From the NCBI GenBank assembly GCA_023374045.1, contig CM041781.1:140670982-140734981 (forward strand): a stretch of DNA of 64,000 nt, given 5' to 3'. Within the stretch, counting starts at the first letter, position 1; every line of letters begins with the position of its first letter. Positions 10,638-23,600 of this stretch are shown here, piece after piece. The DNA comes from Limonium bicolor. Lineage: Eukaryota > Streptophyta > Magnoliopsida > Caryophyllales > Plumbaginaceae. Position numbers and translations under genes: made by a program. The notes under the pieces were generated by a model, which saw only the letters and a list, made by a program, of their open reading frames with translations, was not told the DNA's origin and did no database searches.

Positions 10638-13600
10638 TGAAATACCCCGAACTTAAACATAAGGATTAAAATTAATCTAATACGTATTTAAGGGCCTAAT
10701 GGTACCTAATTAATATTGGTAAGGAGAATAAATCTAAAAAGAAATAAAGAAACGCTTAAAAGCAGAAAACGCTAAATAAGCGTTAAATAACCATAGGAGG
10801 TATGAGACCTCGGTTGGCGTAATATAAGGATTCTAAAGGCTTAATTGAGTCTAAATAAATATTAGGGAACAAATCCCGAAGAAAACGGATCCTTAAAACG
10901 GATTAAAACCACTAACGAACCTTAAAGCGCGTTTTTCGAGGTAACCGGGAAAACGTGTCTTTAAGCGGGTCAAAGAGACTCGTAACAATTTTGGTCAACT
11001 AAATAATCATTAATAAATATTAATGAAGCTTTAGGACCAATAGAATCAATAAAACGAGGAATTAGTAAAAACTGTCAAAAACGAGAAGTTGTGGGGTAGA
11101 AACATAAATAACACAAACTTATGTGTCCACTTTTAAAATAAAAAGTAAAATGTATGGTGTGCTGTGTGTATGTCCGATTTGGACCCCTCACTCACACTCT
11201 CTCACACACTCACTACAATACCACTTATCACACTTAAACAAACTACAAACTAATCACGTAAACCCTCACTCACCCAACCCACTCACCCTCTCACTCTCTA
11301 CACTCCCTCTCTCTCCTCATCTCTATCTCCCTCTCCTACACCCCAACCTCACTCTCTCTTCCTCTCTTCCTCCTCCAGCGATTTCTATGGAGAAATGGAA
11401 ATACCCACACAAAACTCTACTTCTCTCCTCTTGTAACCCCCTGAACCTCTTCAAAAATTATAAAAACTACACCATTGGAATCCTCTCATCAAGAGCTACA
11501 TTCCTATCTTTTCAAAAATCGAAAACAACAACTTTCATCTCCATGGGTATGGAGCATTTGGAGTTTCAAGACCACCATTAGAACCACCTCTTCCTCCTTG
11601 TCATTTTAAGGTAAAAATCTTCTTGAAACTCCTTTTTTTTTATAGCCTCATGGGCAAAACGAAAATGAAGCTAAAACCTTGTTTGGTTTCTTTGCACTCT
11701 AGCCGATTTTGGCTTGTTGAAGGAGTTGGAAATCTTGTTCTTGAACCACTCCAAGTTTCACTTGCACCCTTGCAAGGTAAGGAATTTTCTAAACCCTAAA
11801 ACCTACATTAAAGCTTAAGTAATGTTAGGGTTAGTTTTAGTATTGAAATGGTGTGTATTGTTATGGGTTGTAGCACTTGTGTGCGTGAACCTCATTGGGA
11901 CCGAGAACAAAGGGAAGAAAGGAAGGGAATGAAAGGAAAGGAAAGAAAACTAGAAACACAAGGTAACCACACTTTACCTTGAGCTTGTTTCGTAGTGTAG
12001 TAGTGTAACAGTTTTGGAGTAGTAAAATGAATAACGAATGAGGAATGATAGTAAGCATATCGTAGTATGATGAGAGATGAGATTGTAACCGTTTTGGAGT
12101 TTTTAAATGAGTTTTAAAAGCTCGGGAAAACATTGGGTATTGATTGAGTATGTGCAGGAATTTTATTGTGTTGTAGGGGTGTTGAGGTGTGGATATGATG
12201 TATTGTATAAACAGGTTGTGAGAATGGGAAATTGTGAGCTGAAATGGGTGTGAGCAAGTAAGAATTATAGAGGAGACTATGTCGAATTTTATCTAGGAAT
12301 TTGAGGACTTAGATACGTTTGGAACGGATTTTTGGAAAGTTAAAATGAGTGGTTTAGTAGCTTGTAACAGATTTGGATATGAGGTTGTAAACGGGATGGA
12401 ATTAGGTTGTGAGTAATGTATTTTGAATGCTAGGAGTAACCTTAGTTGAGGAAGTAATGGAGGTTAGAAGTTGAGTGATAAATCGGTAGCATGGTAGTGG
12501 AAACCAAAATCTGTAGCAAAGTGTAAAAATGCCTTGGAGAAGTTGGGGAAAAACTAGTGTGTAAGAATTGGTAAATGAATGTTGGACTTGGATATAGATG
12601 GTACAATTGCTTGGAAGTGAATTGGCAAAGTAGGAAGAGGTATTTGGGATGCTAGGAGTGACATTGGTAGAGGAAGTATTGGAAGGTAGAAGTTGGTTTA
12701 AAAATCTGTAGCAATGAAGAAACAAAATAGGTATAAGTGCTGGAATGAAGTGAGGAAAAATTGTGTAAGTGGATTGATGGATTTGGTAAGGGATTTGGTG
12801 GATGAACTAAGGCAATTTGGAGGGCCTAGGTAGTGTTTAAACATGTGGGATTACATGTAAGAAGATTGGAGAAACAATGGGTAAAGTATAGGACTGAAAA
12901 CAGAAGTAAAAATGCAAATACTGGGCCGGACCGAACTTGCGACCGGACTTGCAAGTTCGGTCGAGCCCAGATTTACAAAGACGGGAATGCTTCTGGAATG
13001 GACCGAACTTGCGACCAGACTTGCAAGTTCGGTCGGACTAGAAAAATTCTCCCGTCTATAACCTACTGGAATCGACCGAACTTGCGACCGGACATGCAAG
13101 TTCGGTCGGCCAGAAAAATTTCCGTCGAGTAAGCTACTGGAATGGACCGACCTTGCGACCGGACTTGCAAGGTCGGTCGGGCTAAAACTTTCCGTTAAGT
13201 AACTCTCTGGAATGGACCGACCTTGGGACCGAACTTGCAAGGTCGGTCGGCCCTGGAATTTTCACCCGATGTAGCCTACTGACTTGGACCGAACTTGCAA
13301 GGTCGGTCGCAAGTTCGGCCGGGTCAAAACTTACAAAAAAAAACTATAAACTATGGTTAGTATATGTATGTATGTATATGTATGCCCACCTATACATATG
13401 TACATATATAGGTAAGTAAACCATTGTTAAGCAATGAAAAGTAAGTAAATAAAATGTGAGTATAAGAATGTGAAGACTTAGTAAGTATGAGTTAGGAAGC
13501 GTAAGGGTAACCGAATTAAATTAATGATAGTTAGATTAATTATTCGGTTGTATGTATATCATAGGATTTGAATGTGAACACCGGAGGAACGTTGGGATAC

Positions 13601-14984
13601 AAGTACAACGGTGAAAGGTATGATTTCTTCATGCCATGTATCCTAATCTGGTTACCCCGATTTGTGTGCTTATTTGATCACCTAATAAGATAAATGCATG
13701 AATCGGACTATATTGCACTACTCGTGCTTGTTTACATTGTTCTTGATATTTGTCTTGAGCAATAGTTTGTATAATTCATGAAACATATGAATGATGATGA
13801 AGTGTATTGTATTTTGTAGTGTACTTGTATATGTAATGTATTTGTATGGATGTGTATATGAGTCTTGTATTGTATTGTTGTGGCTTGAATGAATGACTTC
13901 TGCTAATTCCTAACTACCTAACTCCTAACTTAAGTGAGTAAACGGAATGAGTAGAAGTCCGATATAGCTTCGGCCACGCGTGAGGATGCGGAGTCACAAG
14001 AGGTTGGCTGCAATTCCTGACTCTTAAACTGGTCCGCGGCCCAAATCCCTTAAATGGGTAGCATCCCGGATTGGTGAGTCAAGTAAATCCCGGAGGTGGG
14101 ACGGAGTAGTCCCCAGGCCGGAGGTCCCGACGACTTAACTTGAGTAAGAGTAAGAGTAAGTAAGTATGGATCCGTAAGTATGTATGAGTATGTATGCGTA
14201 TGTATGAAGTAACGAGTAAAAGAGTAATCTCCACCCGATTAACCCGGGTGGACCAATGAAGCTAACAAGAACTGTACTTTGTGCATGTAATGTATATGTT
14301 TAATTCGGAAAAAGGTAAGTATGCATTGAATGTTTTATGTGGTACTTCTTGTATGTAATGAAGTGTATGTACGTGTGTATGTCTTGTGTAATGTATTGCA
14401 ATATTGTGTATAAAAGCATGTATGCATGTATGTTTGAATGAAATCAACCGCATGTATACGACCAAGTGGTCGGCGTACCCTCACTAGTACGCGGGGTATG
14501 CGGTTATCATGCTCGGTGAAAGCTGACCCCTTCGGGGGACCATTTTAGTGTGCAGGTACCCGAAGCGAATATGGTCAAGGAAGAGACCGAAGGCACCCCT
14601 TGTACATAGAAAGTAAGTAGTTGTGAGAAAATGGGTAGATGTAGACTCTTAGAGAGTATGTATGAACTTGGAAGAGACATTGTAAATGTATAAGGATCCT
14701 AGTAGACTCGGTGAAGTATATTGTATTGCATGGATTGAGGAGGAGTAAGTATTGAATGGAGCATTGTGTATTTGATTGATGAATGGAGTATGTATTATAG
14801 ATGTGTAGTACTCGGGATTCCGGTCCATCAGACCGATACTGTAAGCAGTAGTAGTAGCCTTGTTAGCCACGTGGGTGGTTAACGGCATTGTTTCACCCAT
14901 TGTATATAAGAAAGTATCCGCTGCGTGTAACTGACGTGTAAGGATATTGAACGGTAAGCATGTATTAATGGTAGGGGTGTTACA
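10638..14984 (+). repeat. LARD 5' LTR
   Basis: It is a near-identical direct repeat of 20640-24988. It contains a CT-rich block (11180-11390), a tandem hairpin array (12921-13325), GTATGTAT-type simple repeats (13360-13390 and 14150-14210) and a small GACCCCTTCGGGGGACC hairpin near 14526. Short frames such as 11123-11581 and 12833-13132 recur in both LTRs but lack any known domain and are not called genes. Confidence 0.93.
12921..13325 (+). repeat. Tandem array of GC-rich hairpins in LARD 5' LTR
   Basis: About six units of roughly 70 bp each carry an inverted repeat of the form GACCGAACTTGC...GCAAGTTCGGTC (or GACCGACCTTGC...GCAAGGTCGGTC), joined by a less conserved linker containing CTACTGGAAT-like words. 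Each unit can fold into a stem of about 10 to 12 bp. Conservation is strongest in the palindromes. Function unknown. Confidence 0.85.
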
Positions 14985-14989
14985 AAAAG

Positions 14990-15017
14990 TGGTATCAGAG
15001 CGAAGTGTCGCTCTGAT
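14990..15017 (+). promoter_or_regulatory. LARD primer-binding site overlapping a perfect hairpin
   Basis: TGGTATCAGAGC (14990-15001) is the methionine-tRNA primer site. Positions 14994-15003 and 15008-15017 are perfect 10-bp inverted repeats (ATCAGAGCGA / TCGCTCTGAT) around the loop AGTG. The right arm therefore mimics the tRNA 3' end and can pair with the primer site in the genomic RNA. Confidence 0.85.
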
Positions 15018-18000
15018 GACTGGAAATACCGAGTTTAGGAAACATCGAGTTAGGGATTAGAAGCTTAGGGCTAAGGGCTGAGTGTTAGCATTAGATATAT
15101 GCTAGTTAGGAACTACCGGTGAGTACCGGATACCTACAATACCAGACCCGCCCTCCACATACCCTATTATATAACCTGGGAAAGGACGCCAGAGAGAAGA
15201 AAAGCCTTCTCATACTCGGGGAAAACCCGATCTGGCAGTTGTGAAGCAATCACACAGTAACAAGAACCGACACATGATAGATTCCAAGGATTTGAAAGTC
15301 CCGGGGATGGATCCCGGTCGAACAACAATACCCGCACTTAATAGCGGTGGAATGAGCACTCCAACCACGAGGAGGCTACAACTTACAACAGCATGGGGCG
15401 ACATGCTTTGCAGTCGCGAAACCTCGCTAGTCAACCAACAGCAGGACAGAAGCACTAACCGTGCAACGGAATGAAAAAGGGAGCAGTAACGGAACCCGAG
15501 ACACAAGTCTACGGGATAGTAATACTTGAATAATACCACCAGTGGTATGCTAGCCGACTAAGGACATAGTCGGAAGCGGTTAACTCCAGAATTACGATGC
15601 CATTAAGGTTGCAATACCTGGCCAATATAGCACAGACAATTACAAGAACAACCATGAGATACAATCCAATAGGACTACAGGCGTAGTACCTAAACGAGGA
15701 AGGCTCAGTAACCACCACAAATGTGTGGGAACGAGCCACAAGGAACGACACTAAACCAAATAGAACGGGAACCTCCAAGGAGTGGAGAATACCCAGATCT
15801 ACGACAGCCATGTCTAGACCACCAAGAAGCTACCTAAAGGAGCGAGTATACCAATTGTAGATCAATAAGATCAAGGGAAGAGTCAATAAGACTACCAAAT
15901 GCGAGTGGGAAACCATACCGTGATCGGTATATGATTACTCAAAAACCACCAGTACCACGCACTTGCCACGGCAAGTGCAGTAAAGACAGAAAATGTAAAG
16001 GAACTCTAACACACCACAGGTACATAGTGATGTACCGTGACAGCGATGAAGCAACTACAGGAATAAACATCCTAAAACTGAAGGAATGGAACCTTGGAAA
16101 GGCCTAACGGCCCGACCACTGTATTTAGAACATACCAGTCAGCGAGAGGCTAGACTTGGTCAAGACCTTAAACGTGGCTAAGCCATGAGAGACTTCTTTT
16201 AACACCGAACCATTGTTTTAAAACCCAAAATTTTCCTTTCAAAACCACAACCTTCTTTTAAAACCTTGGATTTTAAACCAGACCAACAGCATTATGGTGA
16301 GTATCAAAGAATGATACAAGAGGAGTTGACAATAGAATACTTCACCTAGGCGTGTGGCGAACACTACGAGTGTACCCGTTACGGGATGTGGGACAACCGC
16401 ACTCCGAAGGAGCTTGCGGGCCCGACATATAGTTGGGTAAGTGGTAACGTATCAATATGGTACCCCACGTATGTATACATGTAGTGTGCGATGCACGGGA
16501 AGTAGTCAACTCCGTTCTACGGACCATGAGTGAGTTCAACCAGAACAGTTGGACACCTCAAACGACTAAGTATCAAGGAACTCAGAGAATCCATCTGAAG
16601 ATGAGGAATAAGAACTAGAAGGTGCAAAGAGCACATACTAGTAAGCATAGACAATGGATATGTCACGAATAATTCAAGCGATCACCTGACAGCTGGGGAG
16701 GATACCCAGACTGGGCACAGTAAGGCAAGAGCCTAATGTGAACAAAAGATGCTCAGTAACGGGACAGAACTCCCAAGAGCAATCACAAGATTACTACGAA
16801 AAACAATCCATCATTGGAGAGGAATATAAACCTAGTCAAGAATACTAGGAGCAAGTGTAAACAGTCTACCCAAGAACGGGAGACGTTATAACCCAAAAAG
16901 GGACGACTCAAGTAAAATACCATAAGACGGTATGAAGGACAACACACGTTATAAACATTAGCCGGATGTAACGGCACAGCTACCAACACCCAGGAGCGAT
17001 CCTTGAAGGGTGTCTGCGTTAACAACAGTGAACAAGCGTAATGATACGAGCACGGGAGTTAAAACGAACACTCGGTTAGGACACCAAAGGGATTTCACTT
17101 AACAGGAATGCCCTAAATTACCGAGAGACACCTATTAACACCAGATTGCCTAAAGGGTCTCCTATGAACGGAAGCGTGATGTCACGACTTACCATGGAGC
17201 CCAATAATATCTCAACCTATGACGGTATACATGGAGTGGAGACATGTATAAGCAGCTTGCAAGGGGCATAGCTTGCAGCAATGCGGCTCAGAAGCCGTAA
17301 ACCAAATACGTTATACGAACTCAAACGGTTGCAAAACCCACACCATTGGTAACAAGACTTGCAAGGGGATTGCCTCATACGACAAGAAATCAACAACTGG
17401 ACCATAAATTCAAACCCAACATCCTGAGTGGCTTGGAGTAATGGCCAACTCAATGTCACTGTCACTAGAGCATCAGCCTAGTATACAGTTGACAGAGTTC
17501 TTAATTACCGTCATGCCTTCTGTAGCAATGGTAGCACAGAGGCATGAGAACCATGATAATGCCAACATTGGCCTGGTCCACACTGGGACTACGAGAAACC
17601 TAAGGGAAGGTACCCTCGTAACCGAAGACCACTAATGCGGTGATGATGTGAACCCTTAGAAAAGGCTTCCATCTACTATAACAATAAAACCACGCAATAG
17701 ATATTGCCAAGGGATGATGGGATAAGGAAGTGAGATTTCCAAACCATTACGACTTAAGGGAGTAAGCATACTCCATACACCCAAACATATAGTGGACCAT
17801 TGTGTAAACACCAACATAGCAAACCTTGTCATTAGACCTATGAGTGGAGACAAACCCCTCAACAAGAACTTCATTACCAATGACAGAGTACTCTTCAATT
17901 GGAGAACGGGACCAGAAACCCTTGAAGCTTCATGGGATGTCCCGGTGATGTACATACAAGAATAAAACCGCACAGCTAGAGCCTATAACCAATGCTCAGC

Positions 18001-20626
18001 CTTGAGAGGACAGTATTGTCAAAAACAATCAATGTGAGTGCACATTGCACACCATGAATGACCAACGCTCAAGAGAACTTGTAACTCGATAAACCACTTC
18101 ATCCTTGGTCAACCAGATACTTGGTAATTGTATCACAAATGATGATAGAATGTGAGGTACGTTAACCTACACATAAAACCTAGGTGGAATAAGACATCTC
18201 CACATTGGGAAGATAATAAGATTGTCGTATGCTACGACAACCGTCATACACACAAACACAGGAAATTCCTAGTGTATTTACACCATAAGGAAATGGTGCC
18301 AATGAAAATGTCACTAAGTAAAAAGGAACTACCACAGTAACAGAAACAATAAAAGCAATGTTGTACAATGAGTAAGAATACGGTGCGCAACAGGCGACCG
18401 CTATGAGGAGTAGTTAAGCAATAACACGGAGTATAAGTATGAGATGACACACAGAGAAATATTCTTTCCTATCACATAAGTGACTTACTGTCAAGCGTTT
18501 ACGCCTCTGCACTCTGTATGACTGAGTGTTTTGGCATTGCACTTGTTCAGCTAATGATTTAATGAGATGGCTAGGGATATGGAGAATGTAAACCGTAGTA
18601 AATCTTTCGTTTCACCACAAAACATGGCATAAGCAGACAAGCAAGCTTAGCAACATACAGTGCGGACCTAAGGCCAAAGAAGCACGAAGAGTGTACAACA
18701 CACCAGTAATCACAAGATGTGAATTCCATTGGAATATAAGGTGAAAGGAGATACAAGAAAGTCACTAGGACCGACGCATAGAAATGCAAGAACAAGTAAA
18801 GGACACTTGTACTGAACCAGAAGAACTGGTATGATGTAAAAGCTAGTGACAATAGAGGAAGCACTACAGCTAAGTGGTGACTTAACCTCTCCTGACAATA
18901 AGTCGGAGGAACTTAACGATAATCGTAGAAGCACGAATAGCATGTACAACAGGTTACCAGAGAGCTAGTTATAAATCCTAAACTCGTTGAGTTCAAGCAC
19001 GGTAAAAGAATACCGCATTTGTGTAGTAAACCTTATTCCATAATAGATGGATAAGAAGGTGATGCATAGCACATAAGGATAACACGAAGGGTAAGCAACC
19101 CAAGCTATCAGGGTCGCGCAGCAGAAGCTAGTGGGCCCTAGCTAGGAGACAATATACCTAGTGAGTATAATACAATGGCTATTAATGCCTTGAAGCCTGA
19201 TAGGCTAGAACCGAATAACGATGAGTTAAATAAACTCATATAAGAATCTTGGTGCAAAGACTAAACCATTGGTATGGTTAAGATCCCTTTGACCAGAGCA
19301 TACTGTATAGTATACGATAGTGAAGCTAAACGCTTCAGTTTGCCAGACTGATTAAACCAATGTTTAATAATAATAACATATGTAGATTACGTGGGCGTAA
19401 TCCCTTTTAAGGGGGGTAGAGCGAAAACCGCTTAATGTAAGTTTTGTGAATAAAACACATAAACCATAATGTGCATAGCACAAATGAGAACCAAATTGAT
19501 GATTGATACTATGTTAAATAAATAAGTACTCATTCACATTGTAACTATGGTAATTAGGCATTAGACATGCAAATACCATAGGAGGAGTATACCCATTCGT
19601 AACACTAATGTAAGAGTATTAGTAAAAGAAAAGTAACGAGTAGGGGACGGAGCTCCACAAGTATTGTAACCTTTGAAGATTAGTACGAATGAATGAGGAT
19701 AGTAGATGAATGAAATTCATGAGTAGTGGAATCGTAAGCAAAAATATTTGAAACAATTGAAGTCAACTAAATCTTATAAATGTAGTATTCCCTAGTAGAA
19801 TATAGGATATGATGGTGAGTAATGGATGGAAGTAGTGAAGGTTGATGAAATGAGCATTAGGATGGAACTATGGAGTAAGCATTTGGGAAATAGAGTGAGA
19901 ATGATTGGTGGACTGATTCCATCCTTGGAGATGTATGAATTCGTAATCACGACTAGAAAGAATAAAAAGATAGAAATGAAAACAATTAAATTATTTACTG
20001 TTTGAAACTGATGTGGGAAGTCGAACTTGATCCTGATCAGATCAAGGGAAGCCGAACACAAATTGGGGTGGAAAGATAGTTCAACACTGATGCTGATCAC
20101 ATCAGGGTCGAACGATTCTTGAAGCTCCCCACAAGTGGTCACAAGAATCACACATAGGAGAAAAGTAATGAACATAAATTGGAATCTGGAGTTGCATGTT
20201 TTAGAAGGATTTCGATGTAGCCACGGGGAAGGATTTCCTATAGACTGGAGACTAAGTGTGTGTTGGAAGCTGGTACGGGAGAAGATAGTAGTATATTACG
20301 TTGTATTATTACAAGGGCAGCGGGACATAGAGGAGTCCTGTGTCTAGATGACCGGAGTGTCTGCGGGTTTGTATGTGTATTGCATCGCTTTGGGGATAGC
20401 CTTGCATTGTATGTATGTATAAATTTGGTAATGAGGAACCGGATGGTCGGTAGTAGTGCGGATCGGAGTAATTATTGTACATTGGTATGGTATGGAAAGG
20501 AGAAACCTTGAATAACTGATTTGGGATTAGTAAGGAGGAAGAACGTATGGCTTTGGTATTGGACACGTAAGGATGAGTAAGCATTGTAAACCCATAACCT
20601 CGAACAACTTTGAGGACAAAGTTCCT
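15018..20626 (+). other. LARD non-coding internal region
   Basis: 5.6 kb with no Gag, protease, integrase or reverse transcriptase motif on either strand. The longest open frames are about 80 to 130 codons, lack family motifs and look random. Composition is AG/AC-rich on the plus strand. Near the right end, AACAACTTTGAGGACAAAGT resembles the sequence before the chromovirus 3' LTR (minus strand, about 56830-56850). Confidence 0.8.
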
Positions 20627-20639
20627 AAGGGGGGTAGAT
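20627..20639 (+). other. LARD polypurine tract
   Basis: AAGGGGGGTAGAT sits directly before the 3' LTR and is where plus-strand DNA synthesis would be primed. The same tract precedes the chromovirus LTR on the minus strand at 56811-56826. Confidence 0.85.
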
Positions 20640-23600
20640 TGAAATACCCCGAACTTAAACATAAGGATTAAAATTAATCTAATACGTATTTAAGGGCTTA
20701 ATGGTACCTAATTAATATTGGTAAGGAGAATAAACCTAAAAAGAAATAAAGAAACGCTTAAAAAGCGGAAAACACTAAATAAGCGTTAAATAACCATAGG
20801 AGGTATGAGACCTCGGTTGGCGTAATATAAGGATTCTAAAGGCTTAATTGAGTCTAAATAAATATTAGGGAACAAATCCCGAAGAAAACAGATCCTTAAA
20901 ACGGATTAAAACCACTAACGAACCTTAAAGCGCGTTTTTCGAGGTAACCGGGAAAACGTGTCTTTAAGCGGGTCAAAGAGACTCGTAACAATTTTGGTCA
21001 ACTAAATAATCATTAATAAATATTAGTGAAGCTTTAGGACCAATAGAATCAATAAAACGAGGAATTAGTAAAAACTGTCAAAAACGAGAAGTTGTGGGGT
21101 AGAAACATAAATAACACAAACTTATGTGTCCACTTTTAAAATAAAAAGTAAAATGTATGTGTGTGCTGTGTGTATGTCCGATTTGGACCCCTCACTCACA
21201 CTCTCTCACACACTCACTCCCTTATTTACAAAACTACAAAACTAATAAAGTAAACACTCACCACTTTATTACCCCACACTCTCACACTCTCTCTCCTATC
21301 TCTATCTCCCTCTCTCACGTGAATCCCCCACCCTCACTCTCTCTTTTCTCTTCTTCTTCCTCCTCCAACGATTTCTATGGAGAAATGGAAACACCCACAC
21401 AAAACTCTACTTCTCTCCTCTTGTAACCCCCTTGAACCTCTTCCAAAAATTATAAAAACTACACCATTGGAATCCTCTCATCAAGAGCTACATTCCTATC
21501 TTTTCAAAAATCGAAAACAACAACTTTCATCTCCATGGGTATGGAGCATTTGGAGTTTCAAGACCACCATTAGAACCACCTCTTCCTCCTTGTCATTTTA
21601 AGGTAAAAATCTTCTTGAAACTCCTTTGTTTTTATAGCCTCATGGGCAAAACGAAAATGAAGCTAAAACCTTGTTTGGTTTCTTTGCACTCTAGCCGATT
21701 TTGGCTTGTTGAAGGAGTTGGAAATCTTGTTCTTGAACCACTCCAAGTTTCACTTGCACCCTTGCAAGGTAAGGAATTTTCTAAACCCTAAAACCTACAT
21801 TAAAGCTTAAGTAATGTTAGGGTTAGTTTTAGAATTGAAATGGTGTGTATTGTTATGGGTTGTAGCACTTGTGTGCGTGAACCTCATTGGGACCGAGAAC
21901 AAAGGGAAGAAATGAAGGGAAGGAAAGGAAAGGAAAGAAAACTAGAAACACAAGGTAACCACCTTTACCTTGAGCTTGTTTCGTATGTAGTAGTGTAACA
22001 GTTTTGGAGTAGTAAAATGAATAACGAATTGAGGAATGAGTAGTAAGCATATCGTAGTATGATGAGAGATGAGATTGTAACCGTTTTGGAGTTTTTAAAT
22101 GAGTTTTAAAAGCTCGGGAAAACATTGGGTATTGATTGAGTATGTACAGGAATTTTATTGTGTTGTAGTGGTGTTGAGGTGTGGATATGATGTATTGTAT
22201 AAACAGGTTGTGAGAATGGGAAATTGTGAGCTGAAATGGTGTGTGAGCAAGTAAGAATTATAGGGGAGACTATGTCGAATTTTTTCTAGGAATTTGAGGA
22301 CTTAGATACGTATGGAACGGATTTTTGGAAAGTTAAAATGAGTGGTTTAGTAGCTTGTAACAGATTTGGATATGAGGTTGTAAACGGGATGGAATTAGGT
22401 TGTGAGTAATGTATTTTGAATGCTAGAAGTAACCTTAGTTGAGGAAGTAATGGAGGTTAGAAGTTGAGTGATAAATCGGTAGCATGGTAGTGGAAACCAA
22501 AATCTGTAGCAAAGTGTAAAAATGCCTTGAAGAAGTTGGGGAAAAACAAGTGTGTAAGAATTGGTAAATGAATGTTGGACTTGGATATAGATGGTACAAT
22601 TGCTTGGAAGTGAATTGGCAAAGTAGGAAGAGGTATTTGGGATGCTAGGAGTGACATTGGTAGAGGAAGTATTGGATGGTAGAAGTTGGTTTAAAATTCT
22701 GTAGCAATGAAGAAACAAAATAGGTATAAGTGCTGGAATGAAGTGAGGAAAAATTGTGTAAGTGGATTGATGGATTTGGTAAGGGATTTGGTGGATGAAC
22801 TAAGGCAATTTGGAGGGCCTAGGTAGTGTTTAAACATGTGGGATTACATGTAAGAAGATTGGAGAAACAATGGGTAAAGTATAGGACTGAAAACAGAAGT
22901 AAAAATGCAAATACTGGGCCGGACCGAACTTGCGACCGGACTTGCAAGTTCGGTCGAGCCCAGATTTACAAAGACGGGAATGCTTCTGGAATGGACCGAA
23001 CTTGCGACCGGACTTGCAAGTTCGGTCGGACCAGAAAAATTCTCCCGTCTGTAACCTACTGGAATCGACCAAACTTGCAACCGGACATGCAAGTTTGGTC
23101 GGCCAGAAAAATTTCCGTCGAGTAAGCTACTGGAATGGACCGACCTTGCGACCGGACTTGCAAGGTCGGTCGGGCTAAAACTTTCCGTTAAGTAACTCTC
23201 TGGAATGGACCGACCTTGGGACCGAACTTGCAAGGTCGGTCGGCCCTGGAATTTTCACCCGATGTAGCCTACTGACTTGGACCGAACTTGCAAGGTCGGT
23301 CGCAAGTTCGGCCGGGTCAAAACTTACAAAAAAAAAACTATAAAACTATGGTTAGTATATGTATGTATGTATATGTATGCCCACCTATACATATGTACAT
23401 ATATAGGTAAGTAAACCATTGTTAAGCAATGAAAAGTAAGTAAATAAAATGTGAGTATAAGAATGTGAAGACTTAGTAAGTATGAGTTAGGAAGCGTAAG
23501 GGTAACCGAATTAAATTAATGATAGTTAGATTAATTATTCGGTTGTATGTATATCATAGGATTTGAATTGTGAACACCGGAGGAACGTTGGGATACAAGT

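Noticed and set aside
11123..11581. 152-codon frame in LARD LTR
   Set aside because: Low-complexity Ser/Leu/Pro/His from a CT-rich tract. The second LTR copy has indels that break it, so it is not maintained.
12833..13132. Small Cys/Arg-rich open frame (CDRTCKFGR) present in both LARD LTRs
   Set aside because: It translates the hairpin repeats, and its neighbour linkers are not conserved as protein.
12921..13325. CRISPR-like array (repeats with spacers)
   Set aside because: Palindromes vary between units, linkers are themselves similar, unit length is about 70 bp, the genome is a plant, and no cas genes exist. The array is part of an LTR.
15018..20626. Degraded pol in the LARD interior
   Set aside because: Looked for DSG, YVDD/FIDD, D-D-E and knuckle motifs in all frames and found none; conserved similarity is confined to the end near the purine tract.
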